From contig CAJJDM010000032.1 of NCBI GenBank assembly GCA_905182975.1, forward strand, positions 443,237 through 507,236: DNA of 64,000 bases, read 5' to 3'. The notes below the pieces were generated by a model. It was not told the DNA's origin. It saw only the letters and a program-made list of their open reading frames with translations, and ran no database searches. This document shows positions 36,837-50,007 of this stretch, piece by piece (position 1 is the stretch's first letter; each line of letters opens with the position of its first letter). The position numbers were made by a program, and so were the translations under genes. The DNA comes from Paramecium primaurelia. Its lineage: Eukaryota > Ciliophora > Oligohymenophorea > Peniculida > Parameciidae.

Positions 36837-38519
36837 ATGGGTAATGCATGTTGCAATCATTCAGAGATACATTAAAATCACTTCTAAAGCCATACATAAA
36901 TACTAATTCCTATCTTACAAAAAAATGATACTTGGGATTCATTCTAAGATGATGATGAATATATGTCCCCTCTTAAACAATATATAACACCTAGTGCTGC
37001 ATCAAAAGTCGATCTTGACTTCTCTTCAGACACTAATTAATCTAAAATGAAATCAACTATTTAATTACCAGGCTCCAGATAATCTGTAAGAATAAGCTAT
37101 GATAATTTTGTAACAATGAAACAAGGGGAATGGAAAGAACAATATAGTCTAATCAAAAAATTAGGATAAGGAAGTTATGGATCTGTATGGCTTTGTAAAC
37201 ACAATAAAACAGGTATTTTAAGAGCACTGAAATAAATTAAAAAAGAATCACTTTTATTTGAAGATTAAGAAAGAATGTTATCGGAGCTGAATATATTAAA
37301 ATCTTTAGATCATCCTAATATTGTTCGTGTTTTTGAATGTTTCTAAGAAGATGATTAATATATTATTGTTACTGAGTAATTATTTATCATATTTAGATAT
37401 CTTTCTGGAGGAGAATTATTCTTAAGAATTAAGAAATTACAATGTTTTAGTGAAAAAATGGCAGCTGATTATATAATATAAATCCTTAAAGCTGTTAGTT
37501 ATTGTCATGAAAAATAAATAGTACATAGGTAAATTTATAATATAGTTTAAAGAGATATAAAACCAGAGAATATTCTCTTAAGTGGATAAGGTGAAGAAAT
37601 TAAAGTAATTGATTTTGGAACATCTAGATATTTTTCATCAAATAATAATATGAAAAAACGATTAGGAACTCCTTATTATATTGCTCCAGAAGTCTTGAAT
37701 GGTAAATATAATGAAAAAGTTGATATTTGGTCATGTGGTGTTATATTATATATTTTCTTATGTGGTTATCCTCCTTTTACTGGAAAAACTGATAATGAAA
37801 TCTTTGCTAAAGTAAAAAACGGCAAAATTATATTTGACAAAGATGATTGGTCAACTATTTCTAGAGATGCTATAGATTTGATTCGAAATATGCTAAATAT
37901 AGATATTAAAAAAAGGTTCACTGCAAAATAAGCACTCTTACATCCTTGGATATAGAGAAATGCTAAATAAGAAATTATATCTTAATAATTATTAACTAAT
38001 ATTGAAAAATTCTATGTATATATGTATTGTTAAATTTAGGTCAAAACTAATTTTCAAAAAGCTATCATGACATTTATGGTTAATTAAACTTTATAAAGTT
38101 AAGAAATTAATGAATTAAAAGCCACATTTAATGCTCTTGATAAAAATCATGATGGAAACTTGAGTAAAGCAGAATTAATTGCTGGTTATTAAGGAATATT
38201 AAAAAATAAAGAATAAGCAGAAGAAAAAGTCAATCAAATTTTAGATGCATTAGATTTGAATCATTCAAATTTAATTGATTATTCAGAATTTATTATGGGA
38301 GCCATGAAATTTGAAAAATTAGTTTCAATCGAAAGAATTAAATAAGCATTTCGTATGTTAGACACAAATGGAGATGGTTATATATCAAAAGAAGAATTAC
38401 AAGATAGTATGGGATTTTTAGAACCTGAGATATGGGAATAGTTTTTAAAGGATTGTGATTTAAATAAGGATGGAAGAATATCAGAAGAAGAATTTACTAA
38501 TATTTTAGTTACTTTATGA
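36837..38519 (+). CDS. Calcium-dependent protein kinase (CDPK), canonical
   Basis: Starts MGNACCNHSEIHQ, an N-terminus fit for myristoylation and double palmitoylation. The Ser/Thr kinase domain is complete: LGQGSYGSVWLCKH, ALKQIKK, HRDIKPENILL, DFGTSRY, GTPYYIAPEV and DIWSCGVILYIFLCGYPPF. A junction segment leads to four EF-hands: DKNHDGNLSKAEL, DLNHSNLIDYSEF, DTNGDGYISKEEL and DLNKDGRISEEEF. Introns include 21 nt after IVTE and 24 nt between HR and DIKPEN. Ca2+ binding to the EF-hands relieves autoinhibition in this family. It contrasts with the degenerate CDPK-like gene at 16764-18366. Confidence 0.95.
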
Positions 38520-38557
38520 TGTGAAATGTTAATTATTAAAGAAATAATTTACTTCAT

Positions 38558-41500
38558 TCATTCCTTTATTCCTAATGCTTATTACAATTTATCAACTAAT
38601 TAAGCCCCTCCAAATTCCTATGCTTCATTCAACATATCTCCTATTCTACATTTTAATAAAATAACTTCTTCTTGTATCTTTTCAATTATTTCATTAGAAT
38701 TATCTTAAGTATGATTCAAAGATTATGCTTCAATTAAAGCTTATTAATAGTTATTTGAAATATTTATTTTCTCAATTTCTAATTCTTGATTTTTTAGTTC
38801 TAACTCTCTTATTGTATTTTATAATTAATTTATTAAGAATTCTTATTGCTAAGATTATACTTTAATTTATTCATATGTTCTCTAAATATTTTTAATATAT
38901 TCGAAATTTTCAGATTATTTTTATTCAAAATTATCTTTAATACTCTCTAAAAATTTAATCACATTTTACTATTCCAATTTAACTTATTGATAATTTTGAA
39001 TTTCTTGTTATAAATGTTATATAAAATCATCTTTATCTCTCAATTAATTCACATAATTATTAATTATCAATTATTTGTCTATTTCATTTTTACTTTCCTA
39101 TTTGTTTAATTAAGTCTTTTAATCTAATAATTTAACCTAATTATCTTAAGATTAATATTGTAATTATTATTCATATTTTTATATATTAACGAAACATTGT
39201 TATTCTAGTTCTTATACTCTTTCATTATTATATTATGATCTTATTAATTATTCATTTAATTGTTCATTCTATATCTATAAATCTTACAGTTTGTTATCCT
39301 TCTCCTATACTTAATTTTTTAATTATTAGGCCCTATGTTCTAGTTCATCAATATATTATTAAATTATTTCTTTTTCTTTTTGCCATTCATCATTTTCAGT
39401 AAATAATTATTATTATAAATCTTATATATCAATTTATAATTTTTATTAAATTTCTTTGATTTAAGTTTCTAATTCTTCAATTTTCTAATTTTTCTATTAA
39501 ATTTATTCTTCTAAATTTTTAAGTTAAATTCTTTAGCTATTTAATTCAGTTTATAGATTATCATTTAAAATTTGTGATTAACCTAATTAAAGTTTAATTT
39601 CTGTTTCCTTCAGTTAAGCCCTCTCTAATTTTTAATTATATTCATTTTTTATCTAATCAATAGTAAATTAGGTTTGTAATAGTGTAGAAGTTTATTAATT
39701 CAATTAAATAGTTAATTATTCTATTTTTTATTCTAAAATTAACTATATTTATTAACTTTTTTAAGATTCTTCTATTAAAAAATGACCTTATAAATTGGTT
39801 ACTTTATGGCGATTTTATTCTTTTTATTACTGATCTTCAATTTCATAATCAGTTTGTAAGGACATTAATTTTAATTTTTCAATTTAATATTCTTTTTGTT
39901 GGAGAAGATCTTTTTATAATTTTTCTATCTAATTCTCTTTTTCTTATTTCTATATTTATAATTATTTATTGAAAATTTCTAAATCTTTTAATTTTTTATT
40001 CAACTCCAGGATCAAATCATTATTTGTTTAATCTTATCCTGTTTTGGATATTTAATTTTGTTATTATAATTATTATGTATTAAGAATTTGTTCCTTTTAT
40101 TAATATTATAATTGTTCATTAATTATAATTAATTATTAATTAAGTTAGTTTAGTTATTCAATTTTGCTTTATAAATTTTTGATCAAATCATCTTTTGATT
40201 AAATTTCAATTTAAGAAGTTTTTAATTAAATTTTAAGTTCCTAATTTTAATTATCAAATATTTTAATTTATTCGCTTAATTATTGTTGAATCTATGGCTC
40301 CAAAATAGATTTCTTAATAAAATTTTTATTTTAAATTTCTAAATCCTAAATTTTTTAATTTTAATTTAGAATTTATTAATTTAATTAATTTAAAAATTCT
40401 GATTTTGTTACTAATTATTTTTGTAAATATATGTTATCATTTTACAGATTATCAATTTTTAATTTTGCTTAAGTTAATTCAAAAGTCTTTAATTATAATT
40501 ATTTTAATATTACCACTTGTTAATTTTAAGAATTATCGACATTAATATTCTCTTAAGCCTATATCTCTGATTAATGGCATTCTAGATCCTACTTTAACTT
40601 AGAAAATTTGATAGATATTGCCCTATTTAATTCAATCAATTGATTTGGAAGATCAACAGGTGTGCCTGGAATCTAGGGGTCTAGAAACAACTTTCTCATA
40701 ACTTCTGTTTAACTAAAACTATATTTTACATATATTACAATTAATTTGTTTATTGCATAAGAAATTAAACTTTAGTTCTTAGTTCTTCCTCTCTCTCACG
40801 GTACTTCTATAATTCATCTTAAATTTTCTACTATTTTTCCCTATATTTTAAATCTATATCTGTTTATGTTTGTCCTCTTTATTTTAATTTTTCAATTTCA
40901 TTTATTTCTAATTGATCTTTTTATTATAGTTATTGACAGGTAGTCTAATATGATTTAATTTCTAAATTTTTATCAATTAATTCCTTTTTAAGTTATTATA
41001 TAGTTTAATGATTTTAATATAATAAATCTTCATATTGCTACTTAATTACTGTAATTTATTAATTTATTTATTCCTATTGATTAAGTATCTACTTAGATTA
41101 TTCATCAATCTAATCATCATAAAAAAATCAATACTTTATCATTCAGCATTTTTTCATTCTAATATAGAGAACTATTTTAATTGTATAAATTTAATAATTA
41201 TTCATTTAGACTATTAATATTTTCAGTTTGTGATTTAATAAAATTGTCTTTTTCATCAATCTTATTTTTGTATTATAATAATTATTAATTTAATTAAATG
41301 ATCTAATTTTCAAAATTAATATTCTTTGGATAACTATTATTATTATTAGATTTCTCTAAAGCTTAATATAATTGATCTTTTTAATTACTAATATCTTCCA
41401 ATTCCTTTGTCTTATTCTATTAATATTAATCATACTCCTCATTTAATTTATTATACTATTACATAGCTTATTTATAATTTAAAGTAAGATTTTCATTATC

Positions 41501-42468
41501 TTTTTGTGCTTACCTTAATTGACATTGAATTTAACTTAATTGTTGTTCATATTAAAATATCTATTCTTGATATATTTATTAATCAATCATTTTTTCCATT
41601 TATTGTTTTTATTCTTAAATCTATAAAATTAATGCCTCTTTTTTCACCTTCTCTAATTGTATTTACTATATTAATTAATTATTTTAATCCTTCATTTCCA
41701 TTTATAATATCTTTTATTAATTTAGCTCTTCATGTAGATGTTATAAATCTTATTAGATTTAATTGCTGAACTATAAATTCTATTACTATTTTTGTGAAGT
41801 CAGTTGAGATGAAACATCTGATACAATGGGATTTTTTATTTAATTTCTAGAAAATGAATTTTCCAATTTCTATGATTATGCAGATTAATTATCTCCAAAA
41901 TATTTCTTTGCAGTGTTTTCAAGAACTGCTTTAAATGGTGTAAATATTCCTTATTTTTTATCTGAACTTTTCTCATTAACTATTGAAGATTGTGTATTAA
42001 TTGCTTCAAAGTCTACTTTCCCAACTTTTGTTAATTGAATTTTTGAATAAATTTTGGCTTTATTATCAGGGCAATTTTCTAAGAATACTTCTTAATTAAT
42101 GTCTAAAGTGCAATTATGAAATACCATATTTTTCTTAATTCAATAACTCTGCAATATTAATATAACATTGACCTGCTTTTTTTTTACCTTTTGTTGTAAT
42201 AAGCAAAATTAACAACTCTATTTTCTTTTCTTAATATATTTCATTTATTTAATACACATTAGTTTAAATCAACAGAGTTTCATTAATAATTGCTCTTCCT
42301 TAATTAAAATCAGCTAATTACTATGTCTATACTTTTTAATTTCCTTATATGATAGAATTAATACATACCACATTTTAATATAATTTACACTTAAAATGAT
42401 AAATTACTATTCATTTCCATCTTTTCAATTTGAATGTTAACTTCAAATTTATAACCTTTTGGATTCAT
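38558..42468 (-). CDS. NT-C2 domain protein with very long coiled coil
   Basis: Starts MNPKGYKFEVNIQIEKMEM. The first ~140 residues fit an N-terminal C2 (NT-C2) domain as in EEIG1/EHBP1 proteins: IILKCGN, QLADFNQGRAIINETLL, GQCYINIAELL, then, after a 22-nt intron, INQEVFLENCPDNKAKI and IQLTKVG. A 25-nt intron follows ILKCG. The remaining ~1100 residues are Gln/Asn/Leu/Glu-rich heptads with few breaks, ending FGGAQLVDKLQQALGIKE. NT-C2 domains dock such proteins on membranes or the cytoskeleton; a long rod after it suggests a tether or basal-body linker (inference). Confidence 0.8.
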
Positions 42469-42711
42469 ATATAATTGAGTTTATAATTTATAAATTATAA
42501 AATACATTAGACATAATAATTTTTAATTATTTTCATTCTAAAATACTACTTAACTCTCTTATTTTATTATTTTGCCATATATCTTTAAATATATTTAGAC
42601 AAAAACACTTTTATATTTTTAGATTCAAAATAATTAAAATGAATTCAAATATGTTCAATAATTGATAATTTTACACTATAAATATAATAAATAATTTATT
42701 TTTTTTAATAA

Positions 42712-44334
42712 TCAATTAATTTTCTTTACTTTTAAGATGTTAGATTCATCTGGATTATCCTCACTCCCTCCTAATAAGACAATACCCTTGTCTCCAGTTT
42801 TAATTATTCCTCTTGTCTTTGCAGATTTAATAGCATAATCTACTAAAGTATCAACTCCCTGAAAACTTGGAACTCTTAGGCAAGTAACTCCACTTGTCAT
42901 ACTTAATCCTTTAATTGTTTTGTCTTCAGTACTAATAAATTGATTAGATCTAAAACCTAATTGCTATAATAGGAGCTCTTGGTCTATATTTAGCAACAAG
43001 TCGAGCAATTTCTCCAGTAAGAGTGAAACAAATGATAACATGAGCTTTAGTTTCAAAACTCATTTGAACAGCAGAAGCAGCCAAAGCTTCTTTATCTCCC
43101 AATTATCCCCTATCATGAATTCTATTCCAATAAGTTTTTTCATGATCTACACATTTCTCTGCTTCACAACATATCTATTAATAAATGATATAATTTACTC
43201 TTCCCATAGTTTCTACTGCAATAACTGGAAATGCTCCATTAGCAGTCTCTCCAGAAAGCATAACACAATCTGTTCCATCTAATACAGCATTAGCTACATC
43301 GGATGCCTCAGCCCTTGTTGGTCTAGGATTAGTTATAATAGATTCCATCATTTATGTAGCTGTAATAACAGGCTTTCCTACATCTAATGCTCTTTTAATC
43401 ATCCATTTTTAAGCTTAGAATACTTTTTAAGGTGGTATCTCCATTCCTAAATCTCCTCTTGCTACCATAATTCCATCTGCTGATTTTAATATTTCATCAT
43501 AATTTTGCATTCCTTCTTAATTTTCTATTTTAGCTATAATCTTGATTCCACTGCCTCTAGGTCCTAAAATATCTCTCACATCTTCAATATCTTATGCTTT
43601 TCTAGTAAATGACAAAAAGATGATATCAATATTATGTTTTAAACCAAATTTAACTAAATCTTCTTCTTCCTTTTCAGTAACTGTAGGTAAATCAATTATG
43701 GCTCCAGGTAATGACATATTTTTCTTTTCTCCAAATGATGCTTCATTTTATACTGTTACTATTACACTGAACTATTAATGAAGATTATAATTTTTCTTAC
43801 TTCCTTTATTTCATCTACTATTGTTACTACAGTTCCATCTGCTATCAAGATTTATGATCCAATATGTACAGTTTTACATAAACTTTAATAACTACATGCA
43901 ATACATTCAGATGTACCTTCAAATGTATAATCGGTGGCTGAATATAAGATTATTATTACTTATTTCCAATTTCTATCCTTTCTTTAATATAATCTATTTA
44001 TGTTCTTGATTTAAACCAGTTCTAATTTCTGGTCCTTTTGTATCCAAGGCAATTGCCACTGGTTTTTCTTTTCTTTATTTAAAAGCTTCTCTTAATTTAG
44101 CCACAGTCTCTCCATGAACCTTATGATCACCATGAGAAAAATTAAGTCTAGCTACACTCATTCCTGCATCAATCAATTAAACTAATGTAGAGACATCCCA
44201 ACAAGCAGGACTAATAAAAATTATTATAATTATTATTACCCTATTGTACAAATGATTTTTGTAGCTCTCTTAGTATAATCTGTTTCTGATAAGATTGTTT
44301 ATAATTCATAATGTGCAAAAGAATCACATTGCAT
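42712..44334 (-). CDS. Pyruvate kinase
   Basis: Converts phosphoenolpyruvate and ADP to pyruvate and ATP in glycolysis. About 500 residues, the usual length. Starts MQCDSFAHYELQTIL. Conserved parts: KIICTIG / PACWDVSTLVQLIDAGM (split by a 29-nt intron), ARLNFSHGDH, ALDTKGPEIRTG, IIAKIENQEG, MVARGDLGMEIP, TATQMMESIITNPRPTRAE, DGTDCVMLSGETANG and a C-terminal SGVTCLRVPSFQG. The catalytic Lys (IAKIEN) and metal ligands (E, D) are present. Other introns are 22 nt (after KLEI) and 29 nt (after DEIKEV). Length and motifs indicate an active enzyme. Confidence 0.97.
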
Positions 44335-44417
44335 TTTTATATTAAAATAAAATTCTTATTTTTATAGAAAATCTAATTTTCAATTTAGAATACGTTAATA
44401 TATTTACAATAATTAAT

Positions 44418-45696
44418 TCATTTGAGATAAGGTCTCAGCTTTTTTTGCAAGCTGATTTTATTTTTACTCAAACTGATATCACTTGGTAATGTTCTAATTC
44501 TAATATTCTAATTGAATTAGGAGTCTGATTTTTATTTAATCAGAATTTATTTTTATTTATTGATAAATTAACTTTGTTTTTAATTTAACTAAATCTATTT
44601 ATTACTATTATCTTATGATCTAGATTATATTAATTATGAAGAGAGTCTTCCAACATCTACACTTCTTTTTTAAGCCAAAAAATAAGTATTAAATTCATTA
44701 AGACTTGGCTATTTAATCAAAGTCATTTGTTTATCTCCATGAATACAATTCTTTAATTTCTTATTTTTATCTATTATATTTTGAACATATTAAGCAATAA
44801 TACTATGAGAAGCTTTTCTACTAAATATATTTAGATTGCAGTCACAATGTATTCTAGGAGTTAAATATTAATTTATTGTATTCTCGCCAACCTATATCTT
44901 ACTAAATTATGTCTTCTTAAATTGAATCTTAGTCATTATCTAAGGAGAAGATTCACAAGATGAATCAGCCTAATCCTAAATGGATTTATTTATAAATTTA
45001 CAAATTTATTAGCCATCACTTCTTAATATCTCAACAATTTATCTCTTGATACAAATATGTTATTTTAAGGTACTTAAATACATGTCTTCCTTTTCAATAA
45101 TAAACGAGGACATCTTTATGAATAAATTAACATTCTAATTTTTTATTCTAATTCAGTATCTAATCTTAATATTGGTCCTTAGTATAATTGATCTATAACT
45201 GTTTTAGCTCTCTTATGTGTAATTTTTATTTATTATGGTAATAGAGTACTTTTGCTTCTCTAAACTTTTTGTTGCTTCTTTAGATTTGTTCTTTTCATTA
45301 ATTCTAATTGCAGTATTCATATACTATACTATAGTGCATTTTTATTCGTTTTATTTTTTTCTTCTTGTACACTGTCACATCTCTAGTATGTTACTATATA
45401 TAAACAAGAGGAGCAAAACTATCTAATCTTTTTTACTTTAGACTAATATAATCATATTAACTAGCTCTTCTTATATTTGTTTTTTATAAAGGAGATTCAG
45501 ATACTAATTGACTTGCCAACGATATTGCATCCATTACATCAAGTTTCTCTGATCTTAATGATTTTCTTGTATAATTTCCATAATTTGAAGAGTTTGCTAT
45601 CAACAGCATATTTTTAAATTTAGATTACATTTTCAACAATTAACCTTATTATAAGATGGTTATGGATGGTAAATCAAAAGAATGAGATCTCTTCAT
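44418..45696 (-). CDS. Hypothetical Ser/Gln-rich protein
   Basis: Not recognised. Starts MKRSHSFDLPSITILQQGQL and contains polar, low-complexity sequence with short conserved-looking islands (NYGNYTRKSLRSEKLDVMDA, PSLNEFNTYFLAQKRSVDVG). It ends KISLQKKLRPYLK. No membrane segments or catalytic motifs. One or more introns lie around 45250-45400 where the frame changes. An alternative minus-strand TGA at 44380-44382 exists in another frame. Basic residues and predicted disorder suggest a scaffold or nucleic-acid-associated protein, but this is a guess. Confidence 0.6.
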
Positions 45697-45820
45697 TTTC
45701 TAATTTAGTAAATCTAAACATTATAACTTCATTTATCTATCTTTTGTATTTTTAATTAGCCTATTTTTCATTTATTTATTAAAAATTAACATATAATTTA
45801 ATATACTTTTCTAAATCATA

Positions 45821-46466
45821 ATGGAAGGACTATGGAATACGAAAAAATCTATCAAAAATTGAGTATCAGGTAAAATGGCTTGGTTATTCAAAAGAAGAAA
45901 ATACATGGTAATATTTTTTATTATCTTGAAGGGAATTGTAAGAAAATTTAATAGAAAATTTTAGTGATCTAATTTAATAATATCATTTAAATGAATTTTA
46001 TCAAAAATTTAAAGGTTTTATCTTCAAATACAAAGAAATTAAAGGAAATATAAAGATAGATAAACCTTTTTAAATTATTAGAGAATTTGAAACTCATTTT
46101 TTAGTTAAATTTATTAATTATTTTTAGATTGCATATTATCCAAGAAAAAATAAGTTTGTTTGTTCATCTCTTATTAATAAATCAGAAGCACCATTAAATC
46201 TATTATAAGAATTCTATTGTAAATACAAGGATTAAATAGGATATAATTAATATAATAATGAATAAATTGGATGTATTTTAGAATACTATTAAAAATAATC
46301 ATATGTTGTTTTATTAGAATCAAAAGGAAGAACCTTTATTAATAACACTATAATTATTGATAAATAACCAGAACTATTACTTGATTATTTTGAAAATATG
46401 AATTGGATTACCATTGTTGAAAGATTATTTTTCATTATATATTTGATGTTTGAGTATCAAACATGA
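45821..46466 (+). CDS. Chromodomain protein, HP1-like; start region frame-shifted
   Basis: The segment KIEYQVKWLGYSKEENTW, joined by a 24-nt intron to ELQENLIENFSDLIQQY, is a clear chromodomain core: YxVKWxGYsxxxNTWE, then ENL and LI. The remaining ~140 residues (FQIIREFETHFLVKFINYFQ..., ILEYYQKQSYVVLLESKGR) could hold a chromoshadow-type domain and end VERLFFIIYLMFEYQT. The only upstream ATGs (45821, 45832) are out of frame with the core. The second would give MEYEKIYQK, exactly one base short of joining it at an A-run near 45853. Either one base is missing in the assembly or the gene is broken at its start. Likely a chromatin reader of methylated histones. Confidence 0.7.
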
Positions 46467-46705
46467 TGCTCCTTACATTCAATCCACTTTTACTTATCTA
46501 ATATTCATATTTTATTTATTTTAGAAAAAAATCATTTCTATTGAGTTATTTTTGTTCTAATTATCTTTTTATTAGATATTCCAATTATTACTGAATTTAT
46601 AAATTCAAGTAAGCCCATTCTATAAAAGAAACCTTTATCAATATAAAAAAAAAATAAATTAAATAATGTAACAATAGTAAAGCCTATTTTTTTAGAGTCA
46701 ATAAT

Positions 46706-47216
46706 ATGTTCCTCAATTAAGTGAACCTGTAAGTTTGATCGAGTTTACAAGTTAAGATGTGCAAAGCAAATTACCTTCAGAAAAATTATCAAATTCTTTT
46801 AATCAGATTTCAGATCATAAACCTAAAAAAAGTCTTTAAAATGAAAAGAGTATGAAATTGTTTTAATAATATAGATAGTTAATCCATACAAATCAAATTG
46901 GGCTAATACTTTGCTAAATAAACATTATAAGGTAGAAGTTACATGTAAAGGAAGTAAATGGATAATAAAGAAGTTAAGTGAAGATGAGCCTTCAAAATCT
47001 ATGGTAAGTTGTTTGCCTAATCTCCCTAAAAATATTTAAAGTTAAGGAAAATTATTCTCAAATACAGCCTCAAAGTATACAAAAAAAAGACTTAATAAAT
47101 TTATCATAGAATAACATCGATAATATGCATTAACACCAATTGAAATTCGACCTTATTAAAATTCATCACTTCCTCATTTAACAAATAAAAATGAAAATAA
47201 TAATAACTATTTCAAC

Positions 47217-47257
<41 letters not shown>

Positions 47258-47363
47258 TAATAATTAAAATATAATTAAAATTCGCTTAAATTCAGAATCT
47301 CCATAATAAATGCCTATTTTTGATATTAATTTTATCAAAAACCTTTAGCAATTTATACCATGA
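46706..47363 (+). CDS. Asn-rich hypothetical protein
   Basis: Starts MFLNQVN; a 23-nt intron joins LQDVQSKLPSEKLSNSF. Two more introns (25 nt after QNEK; about 31 nt after NKEV) carry the frame to NCLPNLPKNIQSQGKLF. The protein ends IFDINFIKNLQQFIP. A run of about 14 Asn (AAT codons, near 47214-47255) sits 30 residues from the end. No domain is recognised. Basic and polar throughout (YTKKRLNKFIIEQHRQYALT). The third intron has an atypical GTG start and is the weakest part of the model. Confidence 0.55.
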
Positions 47364-47372
47364 ATTATAAAA

Positions 47373-47582
47373 TCAGTTTTATACATCTTATTACATTTGT
47401 GTTTAATTTAATATTTAATTAAAATAATCAATAGTTGAAACCTTCCAAAATTTATCAATTTTTAAATTGAATACTTTTTCTATATAAGTTCTAATATTCA
47501 AATTTTCTAATTCTTCACTAAAGTCTAGATTTATATATAAAATATTAGTATGTTTATCATAAATTTTAGTTGAATCTACCAT
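47373..47582 (-). CDS. Very small hypothetical protein (about 69 aa)
   Basis: Intron-free. Starts MVDSTKIYDKHTNILYINLD, continues FSEELENLNIRTYIEKVF and ends NQTQMQQDVQN. Composition and the mixed charged/hydrophobic pattern look like a real protein rather than spacer. Its TGA lies 9 bp from the stop of the convergent Asn-rich gene, a spacing typical here. No family recognised. It uses in-frame TAA as Gln several times near its end, so standard-code gene calling would cut it. Confidence 0.55.
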
Positions 47583-47842
47583 TTTGTGTAGATTTAAATA
47601 AATTCATATAATACTTTAAGACAAATTGACTAATTATTAAAAAAGTAGGTTAATTATGAAAGAACAAAATTGTTTTGATATTTTTCATAGTTAATAAAGA
47701 AAGTATAATGTAAAAGTACTTAATTGAAAATCTTATTCTATGATTTATATTAACCAATATATCACGTACTTTAATTATCATATGACAGAAATATCGAATG
47801 AAAATTTTAAATGAAGATATTAAATTATAAAAAACAAGTTTA

Positions 47843-49897
47843 ATGAATGCTAAAACCTTCTCTCATTATTTTAAACAAATCGATTTATTCACTAAACCTG
47901 TTCAACTGCTAATCAAAAAAGAAGAAGGTCATAAGACGATTATGGGAGCCACACTCTCTATGATTGTTATAGTTGTGATGTCTATTTTTTTTGTGAATAG
48001 CATAATTGTTTATGCAGATCGTTCAAAGCCTGTCACATTAACAACAGAAGTATATCATGCAGAACCAAATTTGTATGAGTTGAGACCCAACAATTTTACT
48101 TTATAGTTTGGCTTTTAAGATTCTTCTTTTGCCACTTATATAGATGAATCGATATATTTTGTCGAACCTTTACTTGTGAGCAAATCAGTAGAAATGTATG
48201 AAATTATACTCATTTTAGAATTAATGGAACTTAATAAGTTCGATATAATTATGTTGAATTACCTCTAGTCTAGTGTTCAAAAGATATAATAAAGTAAGAT
48301 TCATTAGCTGAATATTTTTCACATTTTGATCTTTCTACAAATTATTGCATAGATTGGAATACAATTGATAAGATTAATATGCAAGGTACATTTGATGCTG
48401 TGAATTATCAATATATTTTACTCAAATTTAAAATGTGTACTGAAGATAATAAAAAAAAAAGTATACTTAACATTTATATTAGATGTTCCAAAATGCAAGA
48501 GTAAAGAAGAAATAATGAAAAAGTTAACTCACAATTATTTATCATTATAATTATCATCCTACTATGTAGATTTATAAACAACTTAAAATCCTTATATACC
48601 TAAAGGTGAAGATTTATTTACTACAATATCAAGTTAAATTTTCAAAGAAATTACTATATATTTATAACCAGTTACGACATATACTGATTCAGGAGCCTTC
48701 TTCTAAGATTTTCATTATGATACAACACTCAAATATTTGCATCACACTGAAATGATTGATTTTAATGAAGAAGATTTATTAGCAAATGTTGCAATTAGAT
48801 TACATACAATAGAATAAGTAAACTACAGACAGTATTCAAGAATCTAAACTTTATTAGCTGAATTAGGTGGATTATGGAATGTCTTATTCACAATTGCTAT
48901 GTTAATTTAAATACCATATAGTACAATTTCATATAAACTGTAAATAATCAATTCATTATTCAACTTTGATGGATAAGAAGAGACTATTAATGATGATTAG
49001 GATAATTATTTACTTGATTAACAAGATGCTCCTATTATAAATAGTAAATAATCAAGTAAAATTTATGTAGAGAATATTCAAAAAAATACTTTAAATGATA
49101 TCTAATAAACAAATAGAAAATTAATCTCCCCTATTAAATAAAATACTCCTCTCAAAAAGTCAAAGTTTTAGAGATAAGATTCTTTTAGATCTTCTATTAA
49201 ATCATCTTATAAGGTGTAATAAAAATTATAAGAACTGAATTAATAATGTATGAAAATATAAAATGCTGCTACATTAGATGAAGATATTAAAGTTAAAACT
49301 ATTGACAAATTAAATTAACAAGTCAAAGGGTTCTTTTAGACTGTCTCTAAAAAATTAAATATCCCTTATTATAAATATATGCTTAGTTCCTTGAAATTAT
49401 ATTAAGATGATTAATAGATTAAATAAATGAATTTCTCTATAAATAGAATGGAAAAATCTTTCGATATTTTATATATTATAAAGAAATTACATGAGATTGA
49501 CAAATTAAAAATGATTTTATTAACTAAAGAATAAATAAAACTATTTGATTATTTACCTAAACCTACTATAGCTTCCAATCCTGAGAAAGAAATTTAAGGA
49601 AATCAATATTTCTCTATCTTAAAACCTCTGAAAAGTAATTATTAAATGGCTCTTGAAGCCTAATAAGCATATAAGGAAATATTATTTAAGATGCATGATC
49701 CTATAAATAAACATTTAATAGATTGTATGGATGAAAATATTTTAGAATTTTTATAATTCTAGTTATATCGAAATGATGGTGAATAATAAGATGAAGACAT
49801 ATTAAATGATGGAACTATTTAAGAAACTAAATAAAAAAGAGTAAATTCAGAATAAATGTTAGATAACTTTGATAATGTGAGTTAATAAAACAGTTGA
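47843..49897 (+). CDS. Two-transmembrane protein of ciliate type with long cytoplasmic tail
   Basis: Starts MNAKTFSHYFKQIDLFTKPV. A membrane helix at residues about 33-57 (GATLSMIVIVVMSIFFVNSI) is followed by an extracellular/luminal domain of about 300 residues (DSSFATYIDESIYF; VEPLL; CSKDIIKQDSLAEYFSHF; NYCIDWNTIDKINMQG) and a second helix (LLAELGGLWNVLFTIAMLIQ). The rest (~330 residues) is a polar cytoplasmic tail with Ser/Lys/Gln-rich parts (TPLKKSKFQRQDSFRSSIKS). Topology resembles two-TM channel or ERGIC-like plans, but no channel signature is seen. Short introns are needed near 48200 and 48450. Confidence 0.72.
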
Positions 49898-50007
49898 ATA
49901 TCAAAATATGTTTTATTAAAATTTCAAAATCTTAAAAAAAAAACAGAAAATTAATATTTAATTAAAAATACAGTTTTTTAGATAAAAAATTTACTACAAT
50001 ATTTACA

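Noticed and set aside
42712..42900. Independent small protein starting MTSGVTCLRVPSFQG
   Set aside because: It is the C-terminal domain of pyruvate kinase, in frame with the rest through Gln (TAA) codons and small introns.
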